Positions 1-6,736 of a stretch of 14,288 bases of DNA are shown here, one piece after another. Position 1 is the stretch's first letter, and every line of letters begins with the position of its first letter. Below the pieces are notes generated by a model. The model was not told the DNA's origin. It ran no database searches and saw nothing but the letters and a program-made list of their open reading frames with translations. The position numbers and the translations under genes were made by a program. The stretch comes from Clostridium sp. (lineage in GTDB: Bacteria > Bacillota_A > Clostridia > Lachnospirales > Lachnospiraceae), in NCBI GenBank assembly GCA_023666975.1, contig JAMPAW010000081.1:1-14288 (forward strand), read 5' to 3'.

Positions 1-2
1 AG

Positions 3-215
3 AATGAGAAATGGAGGTTGGATTATATGACTTTGCAGATGAATTATCAGGAAAAGTATGAACAGGGATATGATGAAGGCGATAGAAAAAGAGCTATTTT
101 AGTTGCCATGAATATGTTGCAGGATGGAGACTTGCCATTGGAAAAAGTAGCAATGTATTCTGGACTTACTCTGGAACAGGTACTTGAATTGGAAAAGGAA
201 TTACAGCCAGTATAA
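3..215 (+). CDS. Rpn family recombination-promoting nuclease/putative transposase, C-terminal fragment
   Basis: The reading frame is open from base 3 to TAA at 213-215, so this is the last 70 residues of a gene that begins before the window. An in-frame TTG at 18 is unlikely to be the start, because the frame and the family-like sequence (NEKWRLDYMTL) continue upstream to the edge. The visible part is a charged helix (EKYEQGYDEGDRKRAI) followed by a short helix-turn-helix-like tail (PLEKVAMYSGLTLEQVLELE). This arrangement is typical of the C-terminal end of PD-(D/E)XK Rpn/transposase-like proteins that are abundant in Lachnospiraceae. The nuclease core would lie upstream and cannot be seen. 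It is probably unrelated to the polysaccharide genes, being separated from them by a strong terminator. Family assignment rests on the tail only, so it is moderate. Confidence 0.6.
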   Translation, partial: NEKWRLDYMTLQMNYQEKYEQGYDEGDRKRAILVAMNMLQDGDLPLEKVAMYSGLTLEQVLELEKELQPV

Positions 216-409
216 TGTTTGTTGGCCAAACTAATTGAATTTCCAGTGCTTCTATTTTGTATGCGAAATGGACGGATTAAAAAACGTAAAATGGGTACAA
301 AAGTATCTTAAAATCGTATTGATGAGACGAGTTGGAACGGTTGCCGGAGACCGAATGTATCGTGATGCCTGTATTTAATGTAAATGCTATGCTGACTGAG
401 GAAGATTAA
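216..409 (+). pseudogene. Intergenic stretch with possible decayed or frameshifted coding sequence
   Basis: No intact gene with a ribosome binding site is visible here. A short frame at 326-409 would encode 27 protein-like residues (starting DELERLPETECIVMPVF, ending in LTEED) and stops with TAA at 407-409, on the first bases of the terminator stem. It has no start: an in-frame TGA lies at 323-325. A second frame (268-378, MDGLKNVKWVQKYL onward) overlaps it in another phase, and a third (216-311) directly continues the Rpn frame after its TAA. This looks like the broken end of a gene served by the terminator at 408-449, but chance cannot be excluded. Confidence 0.3.
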
Positions 410-449
410 AAAGACTGTCGCATATAGTTAGGTATGCGGCAGTCTTTTT
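408..449. terminator. Strong intrinsic (potentially bidirectional) terminator
   Basis: A 17-bp stem (408-424 with 433-449) contains one G-T wobble and an 8-base loop. The left arm begins AAAAAGACTG and the right arm ends CAGTCTTTTT, so there is a T run on the 3' side for the + strand and an equivalent A run for the - strand. It closes the upstream unit and insulates the polysaccharide locus. A longer start for the next gene at 434 would lie inside this hairpin, which argues against that start. Confidence 0.9.
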
Positions 450-517
450 ATACAGGAAATTCATTTGGAAGAGGAACAGCTATAGGGCAGTATAGTTGTA
501 TGAAAATGGAGGAAATT

Positions 518-1234
518 ATGCGATTACTGATGGTAATACCAGCTTATAATGAAGAGGATAATATTATTCGAGTTGTAAACACCATAAAGGAGCAATATCC
601 AGAATATGACTATGTGGTTGTGAATGATGGCTCTACTGACCATACTTCCAGAAGGTGTCACAAAAATGGTTTTGAAATCATTGACTTGCCGGTTAATCTG
701 GGACTGGCCGGGGCATTTCAGACGGGACTTAAATATGCATACCGAAGAGATTATGACTGTGTCTTGCAGTTTGATGCCGACGGTCAGCATAAGCCGGAAT
801 ACATTGAAGCTATGTTATGCAAGCTGGAAGAGGGATATGATATTGTGATTGGCTCCCGGTTTGTGAATAAGAAAAAAGAGAAATCGTTAAGGATGCTTGG
901 TGCAAGAATGTTAACGGTTGCCATTAAACTGACAACAGGGAAGCGCATATCTGACCCAACTTCTGGTATGAGGATGTTCAATAAGGCGATGATAAAGGAA
1001 TTTGCCGTGAATATGAATTATGGACCGGAACCGGATACTATATCCTATCTGTTAAAGCAGGGAGCCAGTATTGCAGAAATACAGGTTGAAATGGAAGAGC
1101 GTGTGGCAGGGAAAAGCTACTTAAATTTTACAAAATCTGCCATGTATATGCTAAGAATGCTGATCTCTATACTGGTAATACAAAGTTTTCGGAAACGCGA
1201 TGATAAGCATGTGATTATGAAGAGGGGTAGGTGA
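518..1234 (+). CDS. GT2 family polyprenyl-phosphate glycosyltransferase (DPM1/GtrB/GacI-like)
   Basis: This cytoplasmic, membrane-associated GT-A enzyme of 238 residues is predicted to move a sugar from a nucleotide donor to polyprenyl phosphate. It has the dolichol-phosphate-mannose-synthase signature: MVIPAYNEEDN at residues 5-15, NDGSTD at 36-41, the metal-binding FDADGQH at 85-91, GSRF at 112-115 and DPTSGMRMF at 146-154. There are no C-terminal multi-pass helices, only one hydrophobic stretch near 207-222. I chose ATG 518 because GGAGG at 508-512 sits 5 bases upstream and the protein then starts right at the first beta strand. In-frame starts at 434 (inside the terminator) and 500 are less likely. 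The stop overlaps the start region of the DUF2304 gene, a pairing like streptococcal GacI-GacJ. The sugar cannot be read from sequence; glucose, GlcNAc or mannose are all possible. Confidence 0.88.
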   Translation: MRLLMVIPAYNEEDNIIRVVNTIKEQYPEYDYVVVNDGSTDHTSRRCHKNGFEIIDLPVNLGLAGAFQTGLKYAYRRDYDCVLQFDADGQHKPEYIEAMLCKLEEGYDIVIGSRFVNKKKEKSLRMLGARMLTVAIKLTTGKRISDPTSGMRMFNKAMIKEFAVNMNYGPEPDTISYLLKQGASIAEIQVEMEERVAGKSYLNFTKSAMYMLRMLISILVIQSFRKRDDKHVIMKRGR

Positions 1235-1239
1235 TTGAG

Positions 1240-1641
1240 ATGTCCGTTATGCTGAGGGTGTTGCTGATTGGAATGTCTGTGTTAAGCCTGTTTTATGTGA
1301 TATGGAAAATCAGGCATTCAAAAATGCAAATAGAGTATGCATTGTTTTGGATAATTTTATCTTTGGGTATTATTATGCTGGCTATATTCCCTGAAATAAT
1401 CTATTGGGTTACGGTGAAAGTGGGTGGAGTGTCACCGGTTAATTTTGTTTATTTATTTATTATTACTATATTATTATTGAAAACGTTCATGATGACGATA
1501 GAGATATCCCAGTTGGAAACTAAGGTGAAGGATTTGGTGCAGCAGATTGCACTTGATGAAAAAGAGATTATCGATGAAAGAAAGAAGGAATCACAGCAAA
1601 AGGAATCTAGCGATGGTAAATGTGTTAATATCAACTTATAA
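1240..1641 (+). CDS. DUF2304 small membrane protein, partner of the upstream GT2
   Basis: This protein of about 133 residues has three hydrophobic helices near residues 4-22, 36-55 and 66-86. The conserved RHSKMQIEYALFWI segment lies between the first two, and a charged, coiled-coil-like tail runs from about 88 to 120. This is the DUF2304 pattern. Such proteins often follow DPM1-like GT2 genes, and I recall streptococcal GacJ, which stimulates the GacI lipid-linked GlcNAc synthase, as the best studied case. I infer the same helper or membrane-anchor role here. ATG 1240 is preferred because AGGTGA (1229-1234) sits 5 bases upstream. A GTG at 1231 overlapping the previous stop as GTGA is an alternative adding three residues. 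The 3' end overlaps the next gene by 29 bases, which suggests translational coupling. Confidence 0.8.
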   Translation: MSVMLRVLLIGMSVLSLFYVIWKIRHSKMQIEYALFWIILSLGIIMLAIFPEIIYWVTVKVGGVSPVNFVYLFIITILLLKTFMMTIEISQLETKVKDLVQQIALDEKEIIDERKKESQQKESSDGKCVNINL

Positions 1642-2509
1642 TGGGGAGAAATATATCATAAATCAAATGGAAAGCATAGAAGGACAGACGTATCAACAGT
1701 ATCATGTGTATATACGAGATGATGGTTCTACAGATGCCACGCTGCGAATTGTACAGGAGTTCATAGAGCAGAATAAGCTGCAGAATAAATATACTCTGAT
1801 AAAAGGAAATAATATTGGATTTTCTCAAAGTTTTGGAGAGTTGTTGAAATTAGCAGAAAAAGGGGATTATTGGGCTTTTTGTGATCAGGATGACTATTGG
1901 TATCCGAAGAAGATTGAATATGCCGTAGAATGGCTGGAGGGCAGACCGGCAGAGAAGCCGTTATTGTATCATGGAGGGTTTGAAATTGGCAATGAAAATT
2001 TGACTGAAAAGAAAAAATATCCGGTAAGTAAATTTAATTATACATTTCAGACGGCATTAACCTCTAATGTGTTTTTTGGCTTTTCGATAGTGATTAATCG
2101 GATGTTATATGAGCAGTTGAAAAGAGTGGATTATAGAAAAGTAAAATATCATGACTGGTTTGCCGGGATGATTGTGGCAGCTTTTGGAGAGTATTTTATG
2201 TCGGATGAGGTGGAGGCGATTCACCGACAACACCGAAATAACACTTCGCCTCTATATTTTTTTAAGAAGATTCCTGATGGGTTGAAACTGCTCAAAGGAG
2301 ATGATATCTATACAAGGAATGCAAGAGAGTTTTATAGAATGTATGCTGATGTAATGAGCCTGGAACAAAGACAATTATGCGAATGGTTTTTGAATGAAAG
2401 TTATCATGTTTCTACTGCTTTTCGGAAAGCATTCTATTTGAGACGTTGGAATCCACAGTTAAAAGTAGAAATTGTATTGCGTATATTGATGCTTTTGGGG
2501 AAAATATGA
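1613..2509 (+). CDS. GT2 family glycosyltransferase, RgpB-like (probable rhamnosyltransferase), copy A
   Basis: This 298-residue cytoplasmic GT-A glycosyltransferase has MVNVLISTYNGEKYI at the N-terminus, RDDGSTD at 35-41 (nucleotide binding) and the DxD-type CDQDDYW at 90-96. The CDQDD form and the overall length match the RgpB/RfbF-like branch, which mostly transfers rhamnose onto lipid-linked chains. The C-terminal part contains an HDW at about residues 180-182 and a basic tail ending in MLLGKI. ATG 1613 follows AGGA at 1601-1604, and a protein starting there begins exactly at the first strand of the fold. The same frame is open further upstream but only repeats DUF2304-overlapping sequence. 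It is paralogous to the next gene. The donor (dTDP-rhamnose) is inferred from family; no rml genes are visible in this window. Confidence 0.85.
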   Translation: MVNVLISTYNGEKYIINQMESIEGQTYQQYHVYIRDDGSTDATLRIVQEFIEQNKLQNKYTLIKGNNIGFSQSFGELLKLAEKGDYWAFCDQDDYWYPKKIEYAVEWLEGRPAEKPLLYHGGFEIGNENLTEKKKYPVSKFNYTFQTALTSNVFFGFSIVINRMLYEQLKRVDYRKVKYHDWFAGMIVAAFGEYFMSDEVEAIHRQHRNNTSPLYFFKKIPDGLKLLKGDDIYTRNAREFYRMYADVMSLEQRQLCEWFLNESYHVSTAFRKAFYLRRWNPQLKVEIVLRILMLLGKI

Positions 2510-2815
2510 AAGAGAAAGAGCTGTTATAGGATTGAATAAATGGAATTAGTAAATGTATTGATATCAACATTTAATGGAGAGAATTATATACGGGAACAAA
2601 TTGATAGTATTTTGAGACAATCCTATAAATCGATTATGATTTATGTAAGGGATGATGGGTCTGCTGATGCGACAGTTCATATTCTCGAGGAGTATAAGCG
2701 GGATGGTCTGATCATATTGTTGAAAGGAGAAAACGTTGGATTTGGGCGGAGTTTTTTGCAGCTGCTGCAATATGCAGATGTGGGGGATTATTGGGCGTTT
2801 TGTGATCAGGATGAC
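1862..2815 (+). repeat. Near-identical DNA block shared by the two tandem GT2 genes
   Basis: Bases 1862-1894 and 2783-2815 match at 32 of 33 positions by eye (they encode GDYWAFCDQDD). Similarity is weaker elsewhere but resumes at the 3' ends and runs past the stop codons (GAAAG...GCTGTT follows both). This marks a tandem gene duplication rather than a mobile repeat. The span given covers both copies. Confidence 0.6.
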
Positions 2816-3430
2816 GTGTGGGAAACAGATAAGGTAGAGCGGGCAGTTGAAAAGTTACAGACAATGAAGGATAATGAGCCGAATTTGTATGTTCATGATT
2901 TCTGGCTGGCGGATGCATCAATGAACACAAATATGCTGTATGGTAATAACATTCAGGGATATTCATTTCAAATGGCAATTACAGAATGTCTGCATATGGG
3001 CTTTTCTATGGTATTCAATTGCAAGTTTCGTGATTTGATGTTAAGGGGAGATATTAATCGGATTCCCTCCCATGATTGGTGGGCAGAATTGATTGCTATG
3101 GAGTTTGGCAATATCTACATAGATGACTATGCAGGTGCCGTGCATCGAAGATTAGATACTAGTGTTTCGGGTAATAATTTGATCAATCGCATAAAATGGC
3201 TCCGTGGGGCAATGCATGGAGGGTCAGAGATACCGGCTCTTGCAAAAGCGTTTTTACAAACATTTGGGGAGGAAATAAATTCTGACCATAAGCAAATAAT
3301 TCAGTTATTTGCAGGTGAAAGGTATAATTTATTTCAGGCTTTAAGGAAATCTTTTTATCCAAAGCGTTGGCGAAGCAGTTTTGTGTCAGAATTGACTGTG
3401 CGTTTTTTAATGTTGTTGGGGAAGATATAG
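2540..3430 (+). CDS. GT2 family glycosyltransferase, RgpB-like (probable rhamnosyltransferase), copy B
   Basis: This 296-residue GT-A enzyme is homologous along its whole length to copy A. Shared landmarks are LVNVLISTFNGE at 3-14, RDDGSAD at 37-43, GDYWAFCDQDDVW at 82-94, an HDW pair in the acceptor half and the terminal MLLGKI. The acceptor halves differ much more than the donor halves, which suggests that the two enzymes use the same donor but make different linkages or act at different acceptor positions. The start ATG at 2540 has AGGA at 2528-2531, 8 bases upstream, and the gap to copy A is 30 bases, so it is in the same transcript. It likely acts in the cytoplasm on the lipid-linked chain before export. 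Linkage specificity cannot be assigned from sequence. Confidence 0.85.
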   Translation: MELVNVLISTFNGENYIREQIDSILRQSYKSIMIYVRDDGSADATVHILEEYKRDGLIILLKGENVGFGRSFLQLLQYADVGDYWAFCDQDDVWETDKVERAVEKLQTMKDNEPNLYVHDFWLADASMNTNMLYGNNIQGYSFQMAITECLHMGFSMVFNCKFRDLMLRGDINRIPSHDWWAELIAMEFGNIYIDDYAGAVHRRLDTSVSGNNLINRIKWLRGAMHGGSEIPALAKAFLQTFGEEINSDHKQIIQLFAGERYNLFQALRKSFYPKRWRSSFVSELTVRFLMLLGKI

Positions 3431-3439
3431 AAAGGGCTG

Positions 3440-3467
3440 TTGAGAATTTGTAGAATTATGGTATAAT
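3440..3467 (+). promoter_or_regulatory. Sigma-A promoter with extended -10, upstream of the ABC transporter genes
   Basis: TTGAGA at 3440-3445 and a perfect TATAAT at 3462-3467 are separated by 16 bases. TGG directly before the -10 gives the extended TGnTATAAT form. Transcription would begin around 3474, about 40 bases before the permease ATG at 3514. It lies in the 83-base gap after copy B of the GT2 pair, so it likely gives the export and capping genes their own transcription inside the larger unit. Confidence 0.7.
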
Positions 3468-3513
3468 ATGGTATTAGTGATAGATAGAATGGATAAAAAT
3501 AAGGCGGTTAATT

Positions 3514-4494
3514 ATGAAACGTAAGTATGCTTGTATATTTGTTTTTGCATTACTATTGAATATAGCAATATTAGTATATGGGAAGTCATTATTTCTTAAT
3601 TTCATTTCTGGAGAAGTTTATTCTTCATTTGTCAGCAATATAATTTGGTGTTGTCTATTCGATTTGTTATTGTTGCTTTTTGCAGCAAAGGCCAATCTGA
3701 TTTTTGATATGCCCTACGAAACGATTGTGAATCATCAGATGGTATGGAATCTGGCAAAAAATGATTTCAAGGTAAGGTATATAGGGTCTTATTTGGGTGT
3801 GTTTTGGGCATTTATTAATCCGTTGGTTACCATTCTGTTATATTGGGTTGTATTTCAATATGCATTTCAAAGCGGCGATGTAGACGGTTATCCATTTGTG
3901 TTATGGCTTATTGCGGGATTGGTGCCGTGGTTTTTAATACAGGAGGCGATAACAAGTGGTACAAATGCATTGTTGGAATATGCATACTTGGTAAAAAAGG
4001 TGATGTTTAAAGTAAGTGTACTGCCAGCGATTAAGATTATCTCGGCATGTTTTGTTCATTTGGTATTTATGTTGGTGGTGATCATTATCTTTATCTGTAT
4101 GGGATATTGTCCAACGCTTTTGTGTATTTTACAATTAATGTATTATTTTATGTGTATGGCGGCATTTATATTGGCAATAGTGTATACTACGAGTGCGGTT
4201 GTTTTGTTTGTAAGAGATCTGGGGCAGTTTATAATAGTGTTCATGCAAGTATTTATGTGGGCAACCCCGATTATGTGGAGAATGGATATTGTACCTGAGA
4301 AATTCAGATGGATATTCAAGTTGAATCCAGTTTATTATATTATTAATGGCTATCGGGATTCCTTGCTTTATCGTATTGATGTTTTTCAACATATGGCACA
4401 TACATTATATTTTTGGTGTGTGGTAGTGGGTCTGTTTATTCTTGGTTCGTATGTGTTTAGAAAATTGAGTCCGCATTTTGCAGATGTGTTATAG
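3514..4494 (+). CDS. ABC-2 type polysaccharide exporter permease (Wzm/TagG/RfbA-like)
   Basis: This 326-residue integral membrane protein is predicted to form the channel through which the finished lipid-linked polysaccharide leaves the cytoplasm. From about residue 76 it matches the Wzm/TagG/RgpC family: MVWNLAKNDFKVRYIGSYLG (76-95, the amphipathic gate helix and first loop), then about six membrane helices and the LNPVYYIINGYR segment near the end. The first 75 residues are extra compared with typical members of about 260-270 residues and contain two hydrophobic helices (about 6-22 and 38-60). The start ATG at 3514 has AAGGCGG at 3501-3507, so the extension is probably translated. The ATPase gene follows after 13 bases. 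The transporter class is certain; the carried polymer is inferred from the neighbouring glycosyltransferases. Confidence 0.9.
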   Translation: MKRKYACIFVFALLLNIAILVYGKSLFLNFISGEVYSSFVSNIIWCCLFDLLLLLFAAKANLIFDMPYETIVNHQMVWNLAKNDFKVRYIGSYLGVFWAFINPLVTILLYWVVFQYAFQSGDVDGYPFVLWLIAGLVPWFLIQEAITSGTNALLEYAYLVKKVMFKVSVLPAIKIISACFVHLVFMLVVIIIFICMGYCPTLLCILQLMYYFMCMAAFILAIVYTTSAVVLFVRDLGQFIIVFMQVFMWATPIMWRMDIVPEKFRWIFKLNPVYYIINGYRDSLLYRIDVFQHMAHTLYFWCVVVGLFILGSYVFRKLSPHFADVL

Positions 4495-4507
4495 TGGGGT
4501 GGAATAA

Positions 4508-5824
4508 ATGGGTGAGATTGCTGTAAATATCCAAAATATCAGTAAGGTATATCGATTATATGATAATCCGGTAGAACGCATGAAAGATGTGCTTAACCTG
4601 ACAAAGAAAAAGAAATATCAGGAGTATTATGCACTGAATGATATCTCTTTTCAGGTAGAACGTGGGCAGACCGTTGGTTTGATTGGGACGAACGGTGCAG
4701 GAAAATCGACTTTGTTAAAGATTGTGACAGGCGTATTGACCCCGACAACGGGACAAGTAACTGTAAATGGAAAAATTGCAGCATTGTTGGAATTAGGTGC
4801 AGGTTTCAATATGGAATACACGGGTTTGGAGAATATTTATTTGAATGGCTTAATGATGGGATATACAAGGGAGCAAATGGAAGAACGTGTACAAAATGTT
4901 ATAGACTTTGCGGGAATTGGAGAATTTATTCATCAACCTGTTAAAACCTATTCCAGCGGTATGTTTGCACGTCTTGCATTTGCGGTGGCAATTAATGTGG
5001 ACCCTGAGATTTTGATTGTTGATGAGGCGCTGTCTGTTGGTGATATTTATTTTCAGGCAAAGTGCTTTAACAAAATGGAGGAGATTAAGAAAAAAGGGAC
5101 AACAATTCTTCTTGTTACGCATGATATGAGCAGCGTGATTCAGTATTGTGATAAGGTTGTTGTGTTGAATAAGGGAGAATTTCTCAAAGAAGGTAATGCC
5201 AAGGAAATGGTGGATATCTATAAGAAATTACTGGTAAATCAATATGATACTTCTATACAAAGTGATTTGCCGGAAGAAGGGGATAAGAATGAACATGTGC
5301 AACAGCATAGTTCAGGAATTAGTGTGTCGGATGGCAGCAGTTGGAAGGAGAGTCTTCAGATTAACGCCGAGAAGTTGACGTATGGAAATAATAAAGCAGA
5401 AATTATCGATTTTGGTATTTTTGATAAAGATGGTAATCTCAATAATATGCTCGACAAAAAAGAATTGTTTGAGATTAAGATGAAGGTGCACTTCAAACAG
5501 GATGTTGAAAAACCGATTTTTGCATTAACCTTTAAGGATGCGAAAGGAACAGAGATAACAGGAACAAATACCATGTATGAAAACAAGAATATTGAAAAGG
5601 GATTAGCCGGGCAGACTTATGAAATTTCTTTTAAACAGGAAATGCAGTTACAGGGAGGGGAATATTTGTTATCCTTTGGGTGTACCGGTTTTGAAGATGG
5701 TGATTTTACTGTTCATCACCGTTTGTATGATGTTACGAATATTACAGTTGTTTCTGAACAGAATACGGTAGGGTATTTTGATATGGATTCGGAAGTCAAG
5801 GTTAAATTATTGCCGGAGGGATAG
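4508..5824 (+). CDS. ABC exporter ATPase with C-terminal Wzt-type carbohydrate-binding domain
   Basis: This 438-residue ATPase is the partner of the upstream permease. The nucleotide-binding domain (about 1-245) shows Walker A GTNGAGKST at 60-68, the signature YSSGM at 148-152, Walker B ILIVDE at 168-173 and the H-loop histidine at 205. A polar linker (about 246-284, rich in Ser, Gln, Asp and Glu) leads to a beta-rich domain at about 285-436, in the place and size of the Wzt carbohydrate-binding domain. In E. coli O9a and O8 and similar systems this domain recognises the terminal modification of the finished chain and licenses export. TagH- or RgpD-like ATPases that export uncapped chains usually lack such a domain or carry a different one. 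The start ATG 4508 follows GGGGTGGA. The next gene starts 3 bases after the stop. Confidence 0.92.
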   Translation: MGEIAVNIQNISKVYRLYDNPVERMKDVLNLTKKKKYQEYYALNDISFQVERGQTVGLIGTNGAGKSTLLKIVTGVLTPTTGQVTVNGKIAALLELGAGFNMEYTGLENIYLNGLMMGYTREQMEERVQNVIDFAGIGEFIHQPVKTYSSGMFARLAFAVAINVDPEILIVDEALSVGDIYFQAKCFNKMEEIKKKGTTILLVTHDMSSVIQYCDKVVVLNKGEFLKEGNAKEMVDIYKKLLVNQYDTSIQSDLPEEGDKNEHVQQHSSGISVSDGSSWKESLQINAEKLTYGNNKAEIIDFGIFDKDGNLNNMLDKKELFEIKMKVHFKQDVEKPIFALTFKDAKGTEITGTNTMYENKNIEKGLAGQTYEISFKQEMQLQGGEYLLSFGCTGFEDGDFTVHHRLYDVTNITVVSEQNTVGYFDMDSEVKVKLLPEG

Positions 5825-5826
5825 AA

Positions 5827-6720
5827 ATGGTTGAGAATAAATTGAATCTGAAATATTACAAAGGTCAGGATATATACAGTGACGGGGATATTGAAAATCA
5901 GATATTAGAGGAATTGCAGACGAATAAAGACATCACTGAGATATTAATGAAGCATAATGAATGGGCATTCTTATACCATTTATCGCCGATTCGTGAGAAT
6001 ATATTAGAATGGTATGATTTTGAACCGGAAGCAAGTGTGTTAGAGATTGGCTCCGGATGTGGAGCGATAACCGGACTGTTGTGCAGCAGGGTAAAAAGAG
6101 TGGTTGGCATTGATTTATCGAAGAAGCGTTCATTAATTAATGCAACGAAAAATAGAAAGTATGATAATCTTGAAATAATGGTGGGCAATTTTGAGGATAT
6201 TCAAATTGACGAAAAATTTGATTATGTTACCTTGATTGGTGTATTTGAATATTCGATCTGTTATATTAATGATAAACAGCCTTTTGAAAAGATGTTAGAA
6301 AAAGCTAAGTCCTATCTAAAACCAAATGGTAAATTAATTATTGCAATTGAGAATAAGTACGGCTTAAAGTACTGGGCAGGAGCTGCGGAGGATCATACCG
6401 GTAACTTCTTTGATGGGATTCAGAATTATGATGGTGTGGAGAGAGTGCGGACATTTTCGAGGCAGACGTTGGAGAATATGCTGGAATCCGCAGGCTTTTT
6501 GGAAAATCAATTCTATTATCCGGTTCCTGATTATAAAATGCCCTCCGAGATTTATTCGGAGGATTATTTGCCGAGAAGTGGTTCTATTCGGAATGTATCA
6601 GCAGCTTATGATAGGGAACGTTATCAGTTATTTAATGAGGAAAAAGTGTTTGATTCATTGTGCACGGATGGATTATTCCGTGAATTTGCAAACTCTTTTT
6701 TAGTTATCAGTAGTTTATAG
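5827..6720 (+). CDS. Class I SAM-dependent methyltransferase, possible chain-capping enzyme
   Basis: This is a 297-residue Rossmann-fold methyltransferase. Motif I is VLEIGSGCGAITG at 71-83, the acidic residue that binds the SAM ribose is D96 in VVGIDLS, and a motif IV-like FDYVTLIGVFEYS occurs at about 131-143. A post-core region with KPNGKLIIAIENKYGLKYW follows, as in sugar methyltransferases of polysaccharide clusters. About 60 residues precede the core. The start ATG 5827 has GGAGGGA inside the end of the ATPase gene, so the two are tightly coupled. The next gene starts 16 bases after this stop. Sitting between a Wzt with a sugar-binding domain and a kinase-like/GT2 protein, it may O-methylate the non-reducing end of the chain (as in WbdD and WsaE), or alternatively an internal sugar. 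The acceptor is inferred from context only. Confidence 0.82.
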   Translation: MVENKLNLKYYKGQDIYSDGDIENQILEELQTNKDITEILMKHNEWAFLYHLSPIRENILEWYDFEPEASVLEIGSGCGAITGLLCSRVKRVVGIDLSKKRSLINATKNRKYDNLEIMVGNFEDIQIDEKFDYVTLIGVFEYSICYINDKQPFEKMLEKAKSYLKPNGKLIIAIENKYGLKYWAGAAEDHTGNFFDGIQNYDGVERVRTFSRQTLENMLESAGFLENQFYYPVPDYKMPSEIYSEDYLPRSGSIRNVSAAYDRERYQLFNEEKVFDSLCTDGLFREFANSFLVISSL

Positions 6721-6736
6721 AAAGTTGGGATTAAAT

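Noticed and set aside
434..517. Longer N-terminus for the first GT2 gene starting at 434
   Set aside because: This start lies in the right arm of the terminator hairpin and has no ribosome binding site. The GT-A fold begins at ATG 518, which has GGAGG 5 bases upstream.
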